Shown: positions 27,252-36,787, counted from the stretch's first letter. The stretch is DNA of 64,000 nt from DASTFY01 sp963769115 (GCA_963769115.1 CAVYKN010000008.1:38386-102385); one strand, 5' to 3'. The notes: generated from the letters alone by a model not told the origin. Numbers and translations are program-made.

Positions 27252-30200
27252 ATGGCGCCCTCGATCACGCTCCAGGACTTCGACGCGGTGCTGTTCGATC
27301 TCGACGGCGTCCTGACCACCACCCGAGCCGTCCACACGGCGGCGTGGAAGCGGGCGTTCGACGAGTTCCTGGAGGACTGGGACGTCCGCCACGACACGAG
27401 CACCGAGCCGTTCGACGACCATGCCGATTACGCCGCCCACGTCGACGGCAAGCCGCGGCAGGACGGCGTGCGCGACTTCCTGGTGTCGCGTGGCATCGAG
27501 CTGCCCGAGGGCGGCCCTGACGACGCCCCCGACCAAGAGACGGTGTGGGGGCTCGGCAACCGCAAGCAGCTCCTCGTCGAGGACGAGCTGCAGCACACCG
27601 GGGTCGAGGTCTTCCCCGGCTCGGTCGCATGGGTGCGGGAGCTGAGGGAAGCGGGCCTCAGAACGGCCGTCGTCTCGAGCAGCCGGAACTGCGCCGCCGT
27701 GCTGGACATCACCGGCATCGCCAACCTCTTCGACACCCGGATCGACGGGGACACCGCGCTGGAGCTGGGGCTCCCCGGCAAGCCGGCGCCCGACACGTTC
27801 CTGGAAGCCGCCCAGCGCCTCGGCGTCCCCCCGCAGCGGGCGATCGTGGTGGAGGACGCGCTGGCCGGGGTGGATGCCGGCCGGGCGGGCGGGTTCGGGC
27901 TCGTCATCGGCGTGGACCGGGACGGGCACGCCGCTGAGCTGGCCGAGCACGGGGCCGATGTGGTCGTCGCCGACCTGGGCGAGCTACTGGCCGCACCGAC
28001 CGAGCAGCGCCACCGTGCCGGGCCGCGGGAGCACCGGCTGGTGGCCGCGGCCCGGCGGATCATCGCCGCGACCGGGGACTATCCCGCCGACGAGTGGCGG
28101 CTCGTCGAAGCGAGCTACAACCCCGACTACGTCGAGCAGACCGAGACGCTGTTCGCGCTCTCGAACGGCTTCCTCGGCATCCGGGCGTCGTTCGAGGAGG
28201 GCGAGCCGTCGTACCACCCGGCGACCCTGCTGAACGGCTTCCACGAGACCTGGCCGATCGTGTACCCGGAGAGCGCATACGGCTTCGCCACCGCGGGCCA
28301 GACGATCCTGCCCGTTCCTGACGGCACGACCATCCGCCTCCTCGTCGACGAGGACCCGATCACCTGCGAGACGACGGAGGTCCGCAGCTTCGTCCGCTCG
28401 CTGGACATGCAGAAGGCCGCCCTCGACCGTGCGATCGAGTACCAGTTGGCCGACGGGCGCCGGTTGCGGGTCGAGACGAGGAGGTTCGTGTCGCTGGCGC
28501 AGCGGCACATGGCCTGCATCCGGTACGAGGTGACCGCCCTCGACGAGCCCGTCCACCTCATCATCTCGTCCGAGCTCGCGACCGCCCGGCGCATCCCCGA
28601 GGTGGCCGCCCACGACCCCAGGCGCAGCCGCGAGCTGGACGGCGACGTCCTCACGCCCGAGGTCGAGCGCGTCGACGGGACCCGCGTGATCCGCACGTAC
28701 CGGACGTCGGGAAGCGGGCTGGTCGGTGGCGGCCGGCATCGACCACGACTTCGACGGATCGAGCATGACGCACGTCCGCTCCGGCCTGGACGGCGACCGC
28801 GCCCACGTCGTGTTCGAGGTCGACGCGCCGGCCGGTCAGACGGTGGTCCTCACGAAGTGGCTGGCCTACCACTACGGCGACGACGACCCCGCCACGCTGG
28901 CCGACCTGGCCGCGCTCACGCTGCGGCGGGCCAGGGCCACCGGCTACGCCGCCGCCTTCGCCGAGCACGAGCGCGAGGCGGCGGAGTTCTGGGACCGCAG
29001 CGAGATAGCCGTCGACGGTGCGCTGGCGGCCCAGCAGGCGCTGCACTTCACCCTCTTCTCGCTGCTCCAGGCCTCATGGCGCAGCGAGGGCCACGGGGTG
29101 CCGGCCAAGGGCCTGACGGGGACGGGCTACGAGGGCCACTACTTCTGGGACACCGAGGCGTACGTCATGCCGTTCCTGACCCACACCTCGCCCGCCGTCG
29201 CCCGCAGCCTGCTCATGCACCGGGTGCGCATGCTCCCTGACGCCCGGCGTCGGGCGGCGGAGGTCGGGTGCGCCGGGGCGCTCTTCCCCTGGCGCACGAT
29301 CAACGGCCACGAGGCCTCCGCCTACTACGCCGCCGGCACAGCGCAGTACCACATCGACGCCGACATCGCGTACGCCCTCGACCAGTACGTCCGGGTGACC
29401 GGCGACACCGACCTGCTGTTCCGGCACGGCGTCGAACTGCTGGTCGAGACCGCTCGGATGTGGGCCGGCGCTCGGCTTCTTCTGCGACCGCCACGGTGGA
29501 AGTTTCGTCATCAACAAGGTGACCGGACCGGACGAGTACGCCACCGTCGTCAACAACAACCTGTTCACGAACCTCATGGCCGCCGAGAACCTCCGCCTCG
29601 CCGCGGACGCCGTCGACCGGGTGCGGGTGGAGTCCCCGTCCGACCATCACCGGGTGGTCGAGCTCACAGGGCTCACGGACGACGAGGTGGCGATGTGGCG
29701 GCGAGCGGCCGAGCGGATGTACATCCCGTACGACGAGGCCGCCGGCGTCCACCTCCAGGACGACAGCTTCCTGCAACAGGCGCCCTGGGACTTCGCCGGG
29801 ACACCGCCAGAGCGCTACCCGCTGCTGCTCCACTACCACCCGCTCGTCATCTACCGGCACCAGGTCATCAAGCAGGCCGACGTCGTGTTGGCCACGGTGC
29901 TGCTCCCGGACCGGTTCACGCCCGAGGAGCGGCGGCGGATCTTCGAGTACTACGACCCGCTCACCACCGGTGACTCGTCCCTCTCGGAGTCCGTCCAGTC
30001 GATCGCCGCCGCCGACGCCGGGAAGTACCGCACGGCCGAGGAGTACATGGTCGACGCGATCGCGGTCGACATGGCCGACACGGCCGGCAACCTCCGCGAC
30101 GGCGTACACGTCGCGTCGGCCGGCGGGGCGTGGATGGCCACGGTGTACGGCTTCGCCGGGTACCGCTGGCGCACGCGCGGGCCGGAGTTCGCACCGATCC

Positions 30201-30488
30201 TCCCCACCCGGGTCAGGCGCGTGCGCTTCCCGTTGCTCCTGCACGGGTCGGCGCTCGAGGTCGAGGTCGAGGAGACCCAGGTCACCTACCGGCTGAAGAG
30301 CGGCGAGCCGGTGACTGCGCACCACTACGGACACGCGTTCACGGTGTCCGACCGACGAACCCGTGATCTTCCCGGGTCAGTACCGCACCAGCGACGCCGC
30401 CCCCGAACCGGACGGAACGGACGCGGAGACCATCGGACCGACGACCGAGGACCAGACGGAGGACCAGCCATGTACCACTTCGACCTGA
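27252..30488 (+). CDS. HAD phosphatase/mutase fused to GH65 phosphorylase, frameshifted
   Basis: Residues 1-240 are a HAD domain of the beta-phosphoglucomutase group: DFDAVLFDLDGVLTTT with the nucleophile Asp, AVVSSSRN, GKPAPDTFLEAAQRLGV and VVEDALAGVDAGRAGG. From about 260 to 1065 it is glycoside hydrolase family 65: YNPDYVEQTETLFALSNGFL, YFWDTEAYVMPFL, and the catalytic Glu in KVTGPDEYATVVNNNLFTN. GH65 enzymes phosphorolyse maltose, trehalose or kojibiose to beta-glucose-1-phosphate, which the HAD half would turn into glucose-6-phosphate, so one chain could do both steps. Breaks at about 28725, 29470 and 30352 are single-base. ATG 27252 has a CGGAGGA site. Its last 19 bases overlap the phosphoketolase start. 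Confidence 0.8.
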
Positions 30489-32918
30489 GGACCTCGAGCG
30501 CCGTCCGCACCGACGACGACCTGGACGCCACTCGGCCTGACGGCCCGGTCCCCGCTCCGGTCGGACCGCTCGACCCCGAGCTCCTCGGGCTGATGCAGCG
30601 CTACTGGTGCGCCGCCAACTTCCTGACCGTCGCCCAGATCTACCTGCAGGACAACCCGCTCCTGCGGGAGCCGCTGCGGTCGGAGCACATCAAGCCCAGA
30701 CTGCTGGGCCACTGGGGGACCTCGCCCGGACTGAGCCTGATCTACGTCCACCTCAATCGGCTGATCCAGGAACACGGCGCGGACGTGATCTACCTCGCCG
30801 GACCTGGCCACGGTGGCCCGGCGCTGGTGAGCCTGGCCTTCCTCGAGGGCACCTACTCGGAGGTGTACCCCGACATCACCCCGGACGCGGCCGGCCTCCG
30901 GCTCCTGTGCCGGCGCTTCTCCACTCCCGGCGGCATCCCCAGCCACGTGAGCGTGCCGACCCCCGGTTCCATCCACGAGGGTGGCGAGCTCGGCTACGTG
31001 CTGTCCCACGCCTTCGGCGCCGCCTTCGACAACCCCGACCTCCTCGTCGTGGCGGTGGTCGGAGACGGCGAAGCGGAGTCAGGCCCGCTGGCCGGGGCGT
31101 GGCGGAGCACGGCGTTCCTCAACCCGGCCCGGGACGGCGCCGTCCTGCCGATCCTCCACCTCAACGGCTACAAGATCAGCGGTCCCAGCGTGATCGCCCG
31201 CGACAGCGACGACGACCTCCGCGCCTTCCTCCAGGGCAACGGCTACGAGACGCACTTCGTCGAGGGCGACGACCCGCCGTCCGTGCACCAGGCCCTCGCC
31301 GCGACGCTCGATGGCTGCTACGCCCGCATCCGCGCCATCCAGCAGGAGGCCCGGGAGCACGGCGTCGCCGAGCGTCCTCGCTGGCCGGCCATCGTGCTGC
31401 GGACGCCGAAGGGCTGGACCGGCCCCAAGGTCGTCGATGGACATCCGGTCGAGGGCACCTTCCGGGCCCACCAGGTGCCGATGGCGGACGTGCGGGGCAA
31501 TCCCGCCCAGCTCGAGCAGCTGGAGGCGTGGATGCGTTCGTACGGGCCGGAGGCGCTGTTCGACGACGCCGGAGGACTCGTCCCCGAGCTGGCCGCTCTG
31601 GCACCCAAGGGCGACCGCCGCATGAGCGCCAGCCTGCACGCCAATGGCGGTCGGTTGCTGGTGGATCTCGATCTCCCCGACTTCCGTGACTACGCCGTCG
31701 AGGTCGAGAAGCCTGCGGTGGTGCGTCGGGAGTCGACGCGCGAGCTCGGCAACATGCTCCGCGACGTCTATGTGCGCAGCGCCGAGGACGCGAACTTCCG
31801 CCTGTTCTGCCCGGACGAGACGAACTCGAACCGGCTCGGGAGCGTCTTCGAGGTCGAGAAGCGCTGCTACGTCGGTCCCACGCTCGACATCGACGATCAC
31901 GTCGCCCCGGACGGACGGGTCATGGAGGTGCTCAGCGAGCACCTCTGCGAGGGATGGCTGGAGGGCTACACGCTGACCGGCCGGCATGGGCTCTTCGCCA
32001 CGTACGAGGCGTTCGCGATGGTGGCCGCGTCGATGGTCGTGCAGCACACGAAGTGGCTCCAGGAAGCGCTCAGCCTCCCGTGGCGGGCACCCATCTCGTC
32101 GCTCAACATCCTGCTCACGTCCACGTGCTGGCGGAACGACCACAACGGCTTCAGCCACCAGGGACCCGGACTCATCGACGTGATGCTGTCCAAGCGCGGC
32201 ACCGTCACCCGCATCTACCTGCCGCCCGACGCCAACTGCCTGCTGTCGGTGGCCGATCACTGCCTCCGCAGCCGCAACTACGTGAACCTGATCGTGATCG
32301 ACAAGCAGCCGCAGCTGCAGTACCTCGACATGGCGACCGCCCTCGAGCATTGCGCCAACGGGGTGTCCATCTGGCACCGGGCCAGCACCGACGACGGAGG
32401 CGAGCCGGACGTGGTGCTCGGCTGCGCCGGCGACATCCCGACGATGGAGACCGTGGCGGCGGCGTGGTACCTGCGCCGGCTCGTCCCCGACCTGCGCGTC
32501 CGGGTGGTCAACGTGGTCGACCTGATGCGGCTCTTCCCCGTCGACGTTCACCCGCACGGCTCGACGGAGGAGCAGTTCGTCGAGCTCTTCACGGCGGACA
32601 AGCCCATCGTCTTCGCCTTCCACGGGTACCAGCGGGCGCTCCACGAGATCGTGCACGGGCACCCCGACGTCGACCGCATCCACGTGCGCGGGCTTCAACG
32701 AACAGGGCACGACGACCACGCCGTTCCAGATGGTCATCATGAACGAGATGAGCCGCTTCCACCTGGCCGCCGAGGCGATCCGCCGCGTGCCCCGCCTCGC
32801 CGACCGGGCACCGGCGCTGATGGCCGAGTGCGAGGCGCGGATCGCCGAGGCGACGGCGTACGCGCGCGAGCACTTCGAGGACGAGCCGGCCATCCGCGAC
32901 TGGGTCTGGACCGACTGA
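30470..32918 (+). CDS. xfp: xylulose-5-phosphate/fructose-6-phosphate phosphoketolase
   Basis: This thiamine-diphosphate enzyme cleaves fructose-6-phosphate or xylulose-5-phosphate with phosphate to acetyl phosphate plus erythrose-4-phosphate or glyceraldehyde-3-phosphate. The protein, about 815 residues, shows GHWGTSPGLSLIYVHLNRLI, YLAGPGHGGPALVS, the TPP motif GDGEAESGPLAGAW followed by LHLNGYKISGPS, and SNILLTSTCWRNDHNGFSHQ-like text (NILLTSTCWRNDHNGFSHQ). The Met at 30470 starts within the end of the GH65 gene. One extra base at about 32690 shifts the last 75 residues (FNEQGTTTTPFQMVIMNEMS), after which the family C-terminus resumes and stops at 32918. It is linked to ackA in function and probably in transcription. 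Confidence 0.92.
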
Positions 32919-32953
32919 GCGCGCTTGGGGCGCGCATCTTGAATGGAGGAACC

Positions 32954-33370
32954 ATGGCTTTGACCGCGATCCCGGATCTCCCTCCGGGCGTCATCGGGTT
33001 CGAGGTGTCGGGCAAGCTCGAGGCCGAGGACTACCGGGACACGCTTCTGCCCGCGTTGCAGAAGGCCGCCGCCGACGGCGAGATCCGGGTTGTCATCGTG
33101 ATGCCGGAGTTCGAGGGCTTCTCGGCTGGGGCCTTCTGGCAGGACATGAAGATGGGGATCGACATGTGGCGGGCGTGGAAGCGGATCGCCCTGGTCACCG
33201 ACGTCGAGTGGATGAAGCGCGGGACCGAGTGGTTCGGGTGGATGACGCCGGGCGAGGTCAAGCACTTCCCCCTCGCCGAGCGGGCCGCGGCGATCGCCTG
33301 GGCCGCCGGGATAGCCATCTATCCGCTTTGGGTCGCCCACGCCTCGGGGCCCTGTGTGGCGAAGATGTAG
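32954..33370 (+). CDS. STAS/SEC14-like (SpoIIAA-like) protein
   Basis: The 110-120-residue alpha/beta protein has GVIGFEVSGKLEAEDYRDTL and VVIVMPEFEGFSAGAFWQDM, then RIALVTDVEWMKRGTEWFGW. This is the pattern of the SpoIIAA-like STAS/SEC14 group, small soluble proteins of unknown ligand found in many bacteria. ATG 32954 has an AATGGAGGAACC ribosome site. Family members end soon after the AERAAAIAWAAG block. Here the frame runs 18 more codons into the facing gene, and a TAG one base out of frame at 33310-33312 suggests an indel, so the true end is probably about 33312. Confidence 0.65.
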   Translation: MALTAIPDLPPGVIGFEVSGKLEAEDYRDTLLPALQKAAADGEIRVVIVMPEFEGFSAGAFWQDMKMGIDMWRAWKRIALVTDVEWMKRGTEWFGWMTPGEVKHFPLAERAAAIAWAAGIAIYPLWVAHASGPCVAKM

Positions 33371-33720
33371 GCGGCGGCGTCGAGGTTGGCCTCGGGATCG
33401 AGCAGGTCGGCCTCGGTGCATGCGATGCCCAGCGGGCACAGGACGGGCAGCCAGGACGGCATGATCTGTGTGAGCCCGAGCGCGCCCGAGCTGGTGTTGA
33501 CGGCGGCCGGATCGCAGTTGGACTCCCGCTCGATGATGAACAGGAAGTCTTCGGGAAGGCCCCGCCAAGCCAGATCGTCGGCGTAGATCGGGCAGGGCGC
33601 TTCGGCGGCGATGGCGTCGCCTTCACGCTCGGCCACCCAGGACATCAGGGCGTCGAGGTCGGGGGTGCAGGCGGTCAGGGCAAGGGCGGCCGCGCCACCG
33701 ATCAGACAACGTCGGAACAT
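33319..33720 (-). CDS. lytic transglycosylase-like lipoprotein
   Basis: The 133-residue exported protein has a short signal with lipobox LTAC at residues 15-18, then a compact SLT-type lysozyme fold: FLFIIERESNCDPAAVNTSS with the catalytic Glu, GALGLTQIMPSWLP, and LDPEANLDAAAYIF. It would cleave peptidoglycan glycan strands at the cell surface. The AAGGAG ribosome site lies 8 bases before the ATG. It is short for the family, containing only the catalytic core. It is the last intact gene before the tRNA-Cys remnant at 33877. Confidence 0.75.
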   Translation of the reverse strand: MFRRCLIGGAAALALTACTPDLDALMSWVAEREGDAIAAEAPCPIYADDLAWRGLPEDFLFIIERESNCDPAAVNTSSGALGLTQIMPSWLPVLCPLGIACTEADLLDPEANLDAAAYIFATQGPEAWATQSG

Positions 33721-34179
33721 GGGATCTCCTTGGCGATGAGACGCGGAGGCGAAGGACCGCCGTCACCTCCACGCGCCGGGCAGGAGCACCCCTTACCCAC
33801 TTCATCGGCGACTTGACACCATCAGGCACTGCGCGGCCATCGAGCTCCCCGCACTGAGGGCGTCCCAGTACCCGCAGAGGCGACGCCGGGAATCGAAGCC
33901 GGGTACAGGGCTTTGCAGGCCGCCAGCGGGGAGCGAGTTGCCCTGCTCAGCGGCAACTCCAGCAACCCGCTCGGCCGTGTTGGACACGAGTCGGACACGT
34001 GTCCTGGCGCTGCCGCAAGCCGGTACAGCATGTGCGACTCCGGTTCATGCTTGACATCCGTGGCTCCGATTGCTGGCCGACAGTTTGCGGACGCCGCTTC
34101 GGTTCCTGGGCGACAGTGGCTCCGGAACGTGCACGACAGTCGGGGAGATTGAAACTCCCACCGGGGTCATCCGGAGCGG
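33721..34179. other. no gene; left tRNA-remnant boundary
   Basis: I find no convincing gene here. The stretch is less GC-rich than its surroundings and contains the tRNA-Cys remnant at 33877-33918. About 65 bases on, at 33979-34003, there is a direct repeat of GGACACG with 11-base spacing (TTGGACACGAGTCGGACACG), which could be an integrase arm site. Confidence 0.5.
33877..33918 (-). repeat. tRNA-Cys(GCA) 3'-half remnant, att-like copy A
   Basis: Read on the minus strand this is the 3' half of a tRNA-Cys from the anticodon loop on: CTGCAAA (anticodon GCA), stem GCCCT, a 4-base variable loop, a TTCGATT T-loop, acceptor strand CGTCGCC and the Cys-typical U73. There is no matching 5' half (a GGCGACG acceptor strand is absent upstream). 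It matches copy B at 61370-61411 in 38 of 42 bases. In copy A the T-stem pair 49-65 is C-G where B has G-C, and pair 53-61 is broken (C-C). Tyrosine integrases use exactly this half of tRNA genes as attachment cores. Confidence 0.6.
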
Positions 34180-34479
34180 TCACGATGCAGAGCCGCGGTC
34201 AACATCCGGCGCCGGGAACCACGCGTCATCTTCGAGCGCACCGAGGTATCGGTACTCGAGGTTGCCTCTGACCATGAGCGGCGCAAAGAACTCGCACGCT
34301 TCGTCGATGTAGATGCGGCCACCGCCCGGACCCTTGGTTCGCCCGAGCCGTTGTGCCAGCGCACGGGCGGCCGAGCCGCCTACGTCATCCGACAGGAGGG
34401 CCTTGATGATGCGTGTCGCGTCGGTGTGTGCTCGTATCTCACGTCCGCCGATTCGGAAGCAGGACTGCCCAGGCTGCAC
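34180..34479 (-). CDS. hypothetical protein, perhaps a fragment
   Basis: An open frame of 99 codons reads ARIIKALLSDDVGG-like text (DATRIIKALLSDDVGG), then RIYIDEACEFFAPLM and LEYRYLGALEDDAWFPAPD, with the mixed composition of a real soluble protein rather than a GC-rich shadow frame. I do not recognise a family. The start is unclear: the ATG at 34479 lacks a good ribosome site, and the bases upstream belong to a decayed reductase gene on the same strand. It may be a whole small gene or a remnant. Confidence 0.35.
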   Translation of the reverse strand: MQPGQSCFRIGGREIRAHTDATRIIKALLSDDVGGSAARALAQRLGRTKGPGGGRIYIDEACEFFAPLMVRGNLEYRYLGALEDDAWFPAPDVDRGSAS

Positions 34480-34623
34480 CCGAGCCGGTACCCCAGCTGG
34501 CGGCCGTGTTCCGGCGCCCTCGGACCTCGATCCTCGGACAGAACGGTGTTCCAGAACGCTCGGCGAGTCGAGCGTTGTTGTCGAGAACGGTGCCGTGCGG
34601 ATCTGGCGCGAGCGCGACCTGCT

Positions 34624-34860
34624 TCACGTTGTCCGGGATTGCTCATCGAGGTCGCCGTGGATGACGCGGACGCAGATGGCTCTTTCGGCGTGGCGGACGC
34701 GCCCTGCTCGATCGAACCCCGCCGGACGTCCCCACCGCGAAGACGCCGGGCATGGTCGTTTCGACCATGGGCGGCAGGCGTTCGCCGTCGGGGCCGATGG
34801 GGCACGCGCAGCGTCCACCACCAACGTGCACCCGGACGCTCTCGACACGATCGACTCTAG
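34624..34860 (-). pseudogene. C-terminal remnant of a thioredoxin-reductase-like flavoprotein
   Basis: Three frames in order give the end of a pyridine-nucleotide-disulphide oxidoreductase of the thioredoxin reductase type. CPIGPDGERLPPMVETTMPGVFAVG comes first (two frames' worth), then GDVRRGSIEQGASA, then RVIHGDLDEQSRTT and a stop. The pattern 'T-x-x-PG-V-F-A-x-GDVR' is the family's FAD-binding C-terminus. No upstream FAD or redox-Cys half is present, so this is a truncated remnant whatever the cause of the frame changes. Confidence 0.45.
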
Positions 34861-35085
34861 GATGGTGGCCAAGACTCCTGACACCTTTCCCGTGGCCCCT
34901 GAAGGCTCGGCGCGCTCGAGGACCAGGTCGTCGACCTGGGTCCTCGAAATGCTGACCTCCCCGTACCGGGGCATCGTTCGACGGCGTTCGATCAGCGAAC
35001 CGCGCGGTTCAGGCCGGCGAGGCCACCACGGCCTGCGCCACGAGGGCGTCCAGGGTCTCCTGACCTGGCGGCGGGACGTTCGGGC

Positions 35086-35273
35086 TCACCCGCCCATCGC
35101 CCGTACCCGGTCGAAGGCGTCGGCGATCCTCGCACCGCGCAGCACGGGCCGTGCGCCGATGCGATGGTGGTCGGCGCGATCGCTTCGATCGAGTTCACGT
35201 GACGGGAGTAGGTGCGGGCGTCGAGCCACTGGTGCCAGGGTGACACCAGGCTGTTGAACAGCCGGAATGACAC
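35086..35273 (-). pseudogene. C-terminal remnant of an MBL-fold (diiron flavoprotein-like) hydrolase
   Basis: One frame gives SPWHQWLDARTYSRHVNSIE and IAPTTIASAHGP, and a second continues VLRGARIADAFDRVRAMGG. This is the end of the metallo-beta-lactamase domain of oxygen-binding diiron/flavodiiron-type proteins, with the last metal His in SAHGP. The N-terminal HxHxDH part is absent. With the reductase remnant it suggests a lost redox operon in which only 3' parts survive. Confidence 0.4.
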
Positions 35274-35306
35274 CCGGATGGCTCGTCCGTCGACGTCCCA
35301 CCTTCT

Positions 35307-35369
35307 TCAACCAGATGGTTGACAACGGTGCAGCGCAGGCGTAGCGTCGTCTTCAACCAAGCAGTTGAA
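35307..35369 (+). promoter_or_regulatory. promoter with two ArsR operators (second operon)
   Basis: Two related inverted repeats precede the second ArsR gene: TCAACCA-GA-TGGTTGA (35307-35322) and TTCAAC-CAAGCA-GTTGAA (35352-35369). Both begin CTTCAACCA, 45 bases apart. A -35 TTGACA (35319-35324) lies across the first, and TAGCGT (35342-35347) 17 bases on is a possible -10, so both sites would block transcription. The consensus TTCAACC-N-GGTTGAA is typical of ArsR regulators that sit beside SRPBCC genes. Confidence 0.5.
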
Positions 35370-35382
35370 CAAGGAGCCGGCC

Positions 35383-35754
35383 GTGGTCGACGCCCAGCTG
35401 TCCCGAGTCTTCGCCGCCCTCGCCGATCCGACGAGGCGGGACATGGTGGCCCGCCTCGCCGTGTGTGACGCCACCGTCGGGGAGCTCGCCGAGCCCTACG
35501 ACGTCTCCGTCCAGGCGGTGTCCAAGCACATCAAGGTGCTCACCGACGCCGGCCTGGTGAGCCGGAGCAGGGACGCTCAGCGGCGACCGTGCCATCTCGA
35601 GGCGGAGGTCTTCGACCTGATGACGAAGTGGATCGAGCGATACCGCCAACAGGCCCAGGAGCGTTACGAGCGCCTCGACGCCGTCCTCGCCGAGATGCAG
35701 GGCGACGAACAAGCCACCCATCCCCGTCACCCACAGCAAGGAGCAGCGTCATGA
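35383..35754 (+). CDS. ArsR-family winged-helix repressor (second operon)
   Basis: The 123-residue regulator reads VFAALADPTRRDMVARLAVC, recognition helix VSVQAVSKHIKVLTDAGLVS, wing RSRDAQRRPCHLEAE, with a C-terminal helix WIERYRQQAQERYERLDAVL for dimerisation. GTG 35383 is chosen over the upstream TTG because AAGGAG (35371-35376) lies 6 bases before it. It has the same role as the gene at 7568 but is a distant paralogue with a different operator sequence. Its stop overlaps the SRPBCC start as ATGA. Confidence 0.88.
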   Translation: MVDAQLSRVFAALADPTRRDMVARLAVCDATVGELAEPYDVSVQAVSKHIKVLTDAGLVSRSRDAQRRPCHLEAEVFDLMTKWIERYRQQAQERYERLDAVLAEMQGDEQATHPRHPQQGAAS

Positions 35755-36236
35755 ACGCCACCAGCAACCGCTACCAGGTCTCGATCGAGGCCGACCCGAC
35801 CGTGCCGATCATCCGCATGACCCGGGACTTCGACGCCACACCGGCGCAGCTGATGCGGGCCCACACCGATCCCGCGCTGTTCGCCCGCTGGGTCGGTCCG
35901 AACGGGATGGAGACCAAGATCGTCGACTGGGACGCCACCACCGGCGGCCGCTGGCGCTACGTCGCCGGGCGCGACGGCGAGGAATACGGCTTCCACGGCT
36001 GCTTCCACGAGGTCGGCGAGGACCGGATCGTCCAGACCTTCACGTTCGACGGCCAGCCCGACGGCGTCGCCCTCGAGACACTGCGGTTCGAGGAACTCGG
36101 CGACGGCCGCACCCGGCTGCACGCCCAGTCGCTCGTCGACAGCTTCGAGGCCCGCGACCAGTGGCTGGCCAGCGGCATGGAGACCGGCGTCGAGGAGGGC
36201 TACGCCAAGCTCGACGCCCTCGTCGCCGAGCTCTGA
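35751..36236 (+). CDS. SRPBCC (AHSA1-like) protein, second copy
   Basis: The 161-residue AHSA1-type SRPBCC protein has IIRMTRDFDATPAQLMRAHT, then LFARWVGPNGMETKIVDWD, GGRWRYVAGRDGEEYGFHGC and the closing helix WLASGMETGVEEGYAKLDAL. It differs from the copy at 7885 by the classic 'F-x-x-P-x-x-x-V/M-x-x-A-x-T-D-P-x-x-x-x-x-W' opening of the AHSA1 group and is not a recent duplicate. AAGGAG precedes the ATG. The TGA shares one base with the DinB start. Confidence 0.88.
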   Translation: MNATSNRYQVSIEADPTVPIIRMTRDFDATPAQLMRAHTDPALFARWVGPNGMETKIVDWDATTGGRWRYVAGRDGEEYGFHGCFHEVGEDRIVQTFTFDGQPDGVALETLRFEELGDGRTRLHAQSLVDSFEARDQWLASGMETGVEEGYAKLDALVAEL

Positions 36237-36787
36237 TGGGCAGCCCCGACGAGCACCGGCGCATCGCCGCCGAGTTCACGGCGACGGTCGAGGGCACCGC
36301 TCCGGCGGCGTGGGACCACCCTGCGCCGCCGGCGGGCTGGATCGCCCGCGACGTCGTCCGCCACCTCGTCGAGTGGTTCCCGGCGTTCCTCCAGGAGGCG
36401 ACCGGGATCACGCTGCCCGCCGGTCCGTCGGTCGACGACGACCCGGTCGGCGCCTGGCGCACCCAGACCGACGCCGTGCAGGCACTGCTCGACGACCCAG
36501 CCACCGCCGAGCGCGAGCACGAGCTTCCGCACCTCGGCAGGATGCCGCTCGGGCAGGCCATCGACATGATCTACACCGGCGACGTGTTCCTCCACCGCTG
36601 GGATCTCGCCCGGGCCACCGGGCAGGACGAGACGCTGGACCCGGACAAATGCGCTGAGATGCTCGAGGGCATGCTGCCGATGAACGACGCGCTGCGCCAC
36701 AGCGGCCACTACGGGCCACGCGTCGACGTACCCGACGACGCCGACATCCAGACCAAGCTGCTGGCGTTCATCGGTCGCACCCCGTGA
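36236..36787 (+). CDS. DinB-fold protein, second copy
   Basis: The 183-residue protein of the DinB/mycothiol-transferase-like superfamily begins HRRIAAEFTATVEGTAPAAW and has WIARDVVRHLVEWFPAFLQE, where the His begins the metal site. The second motif is MIYTGDVFLHRWDLARATGQ. It completes the second ArsR-SRPBCC-DinB operon. Its opening resembles the TIGR03086-type relatives. The substrate is unknown. Downstream, 36788-36932 shows no convincing gene on either strand. Confidence 0.82.
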   Translation: MGSPDEHRRIAAEFTATVEGTAPAAWDHPAPPAGWIARDVVRHLVEWFPAFLQEATGITLPAGPSVDDDPVGAWRTQTDAVQALLDDPATAEREHELPHLGRMPLGQAIDMIYTGDVFLHRWDLARATGQDETLDPDKCAEMLEGMLPMNDALRHSGHYGPRVDVPDDADIQTKLLAFIGRTP

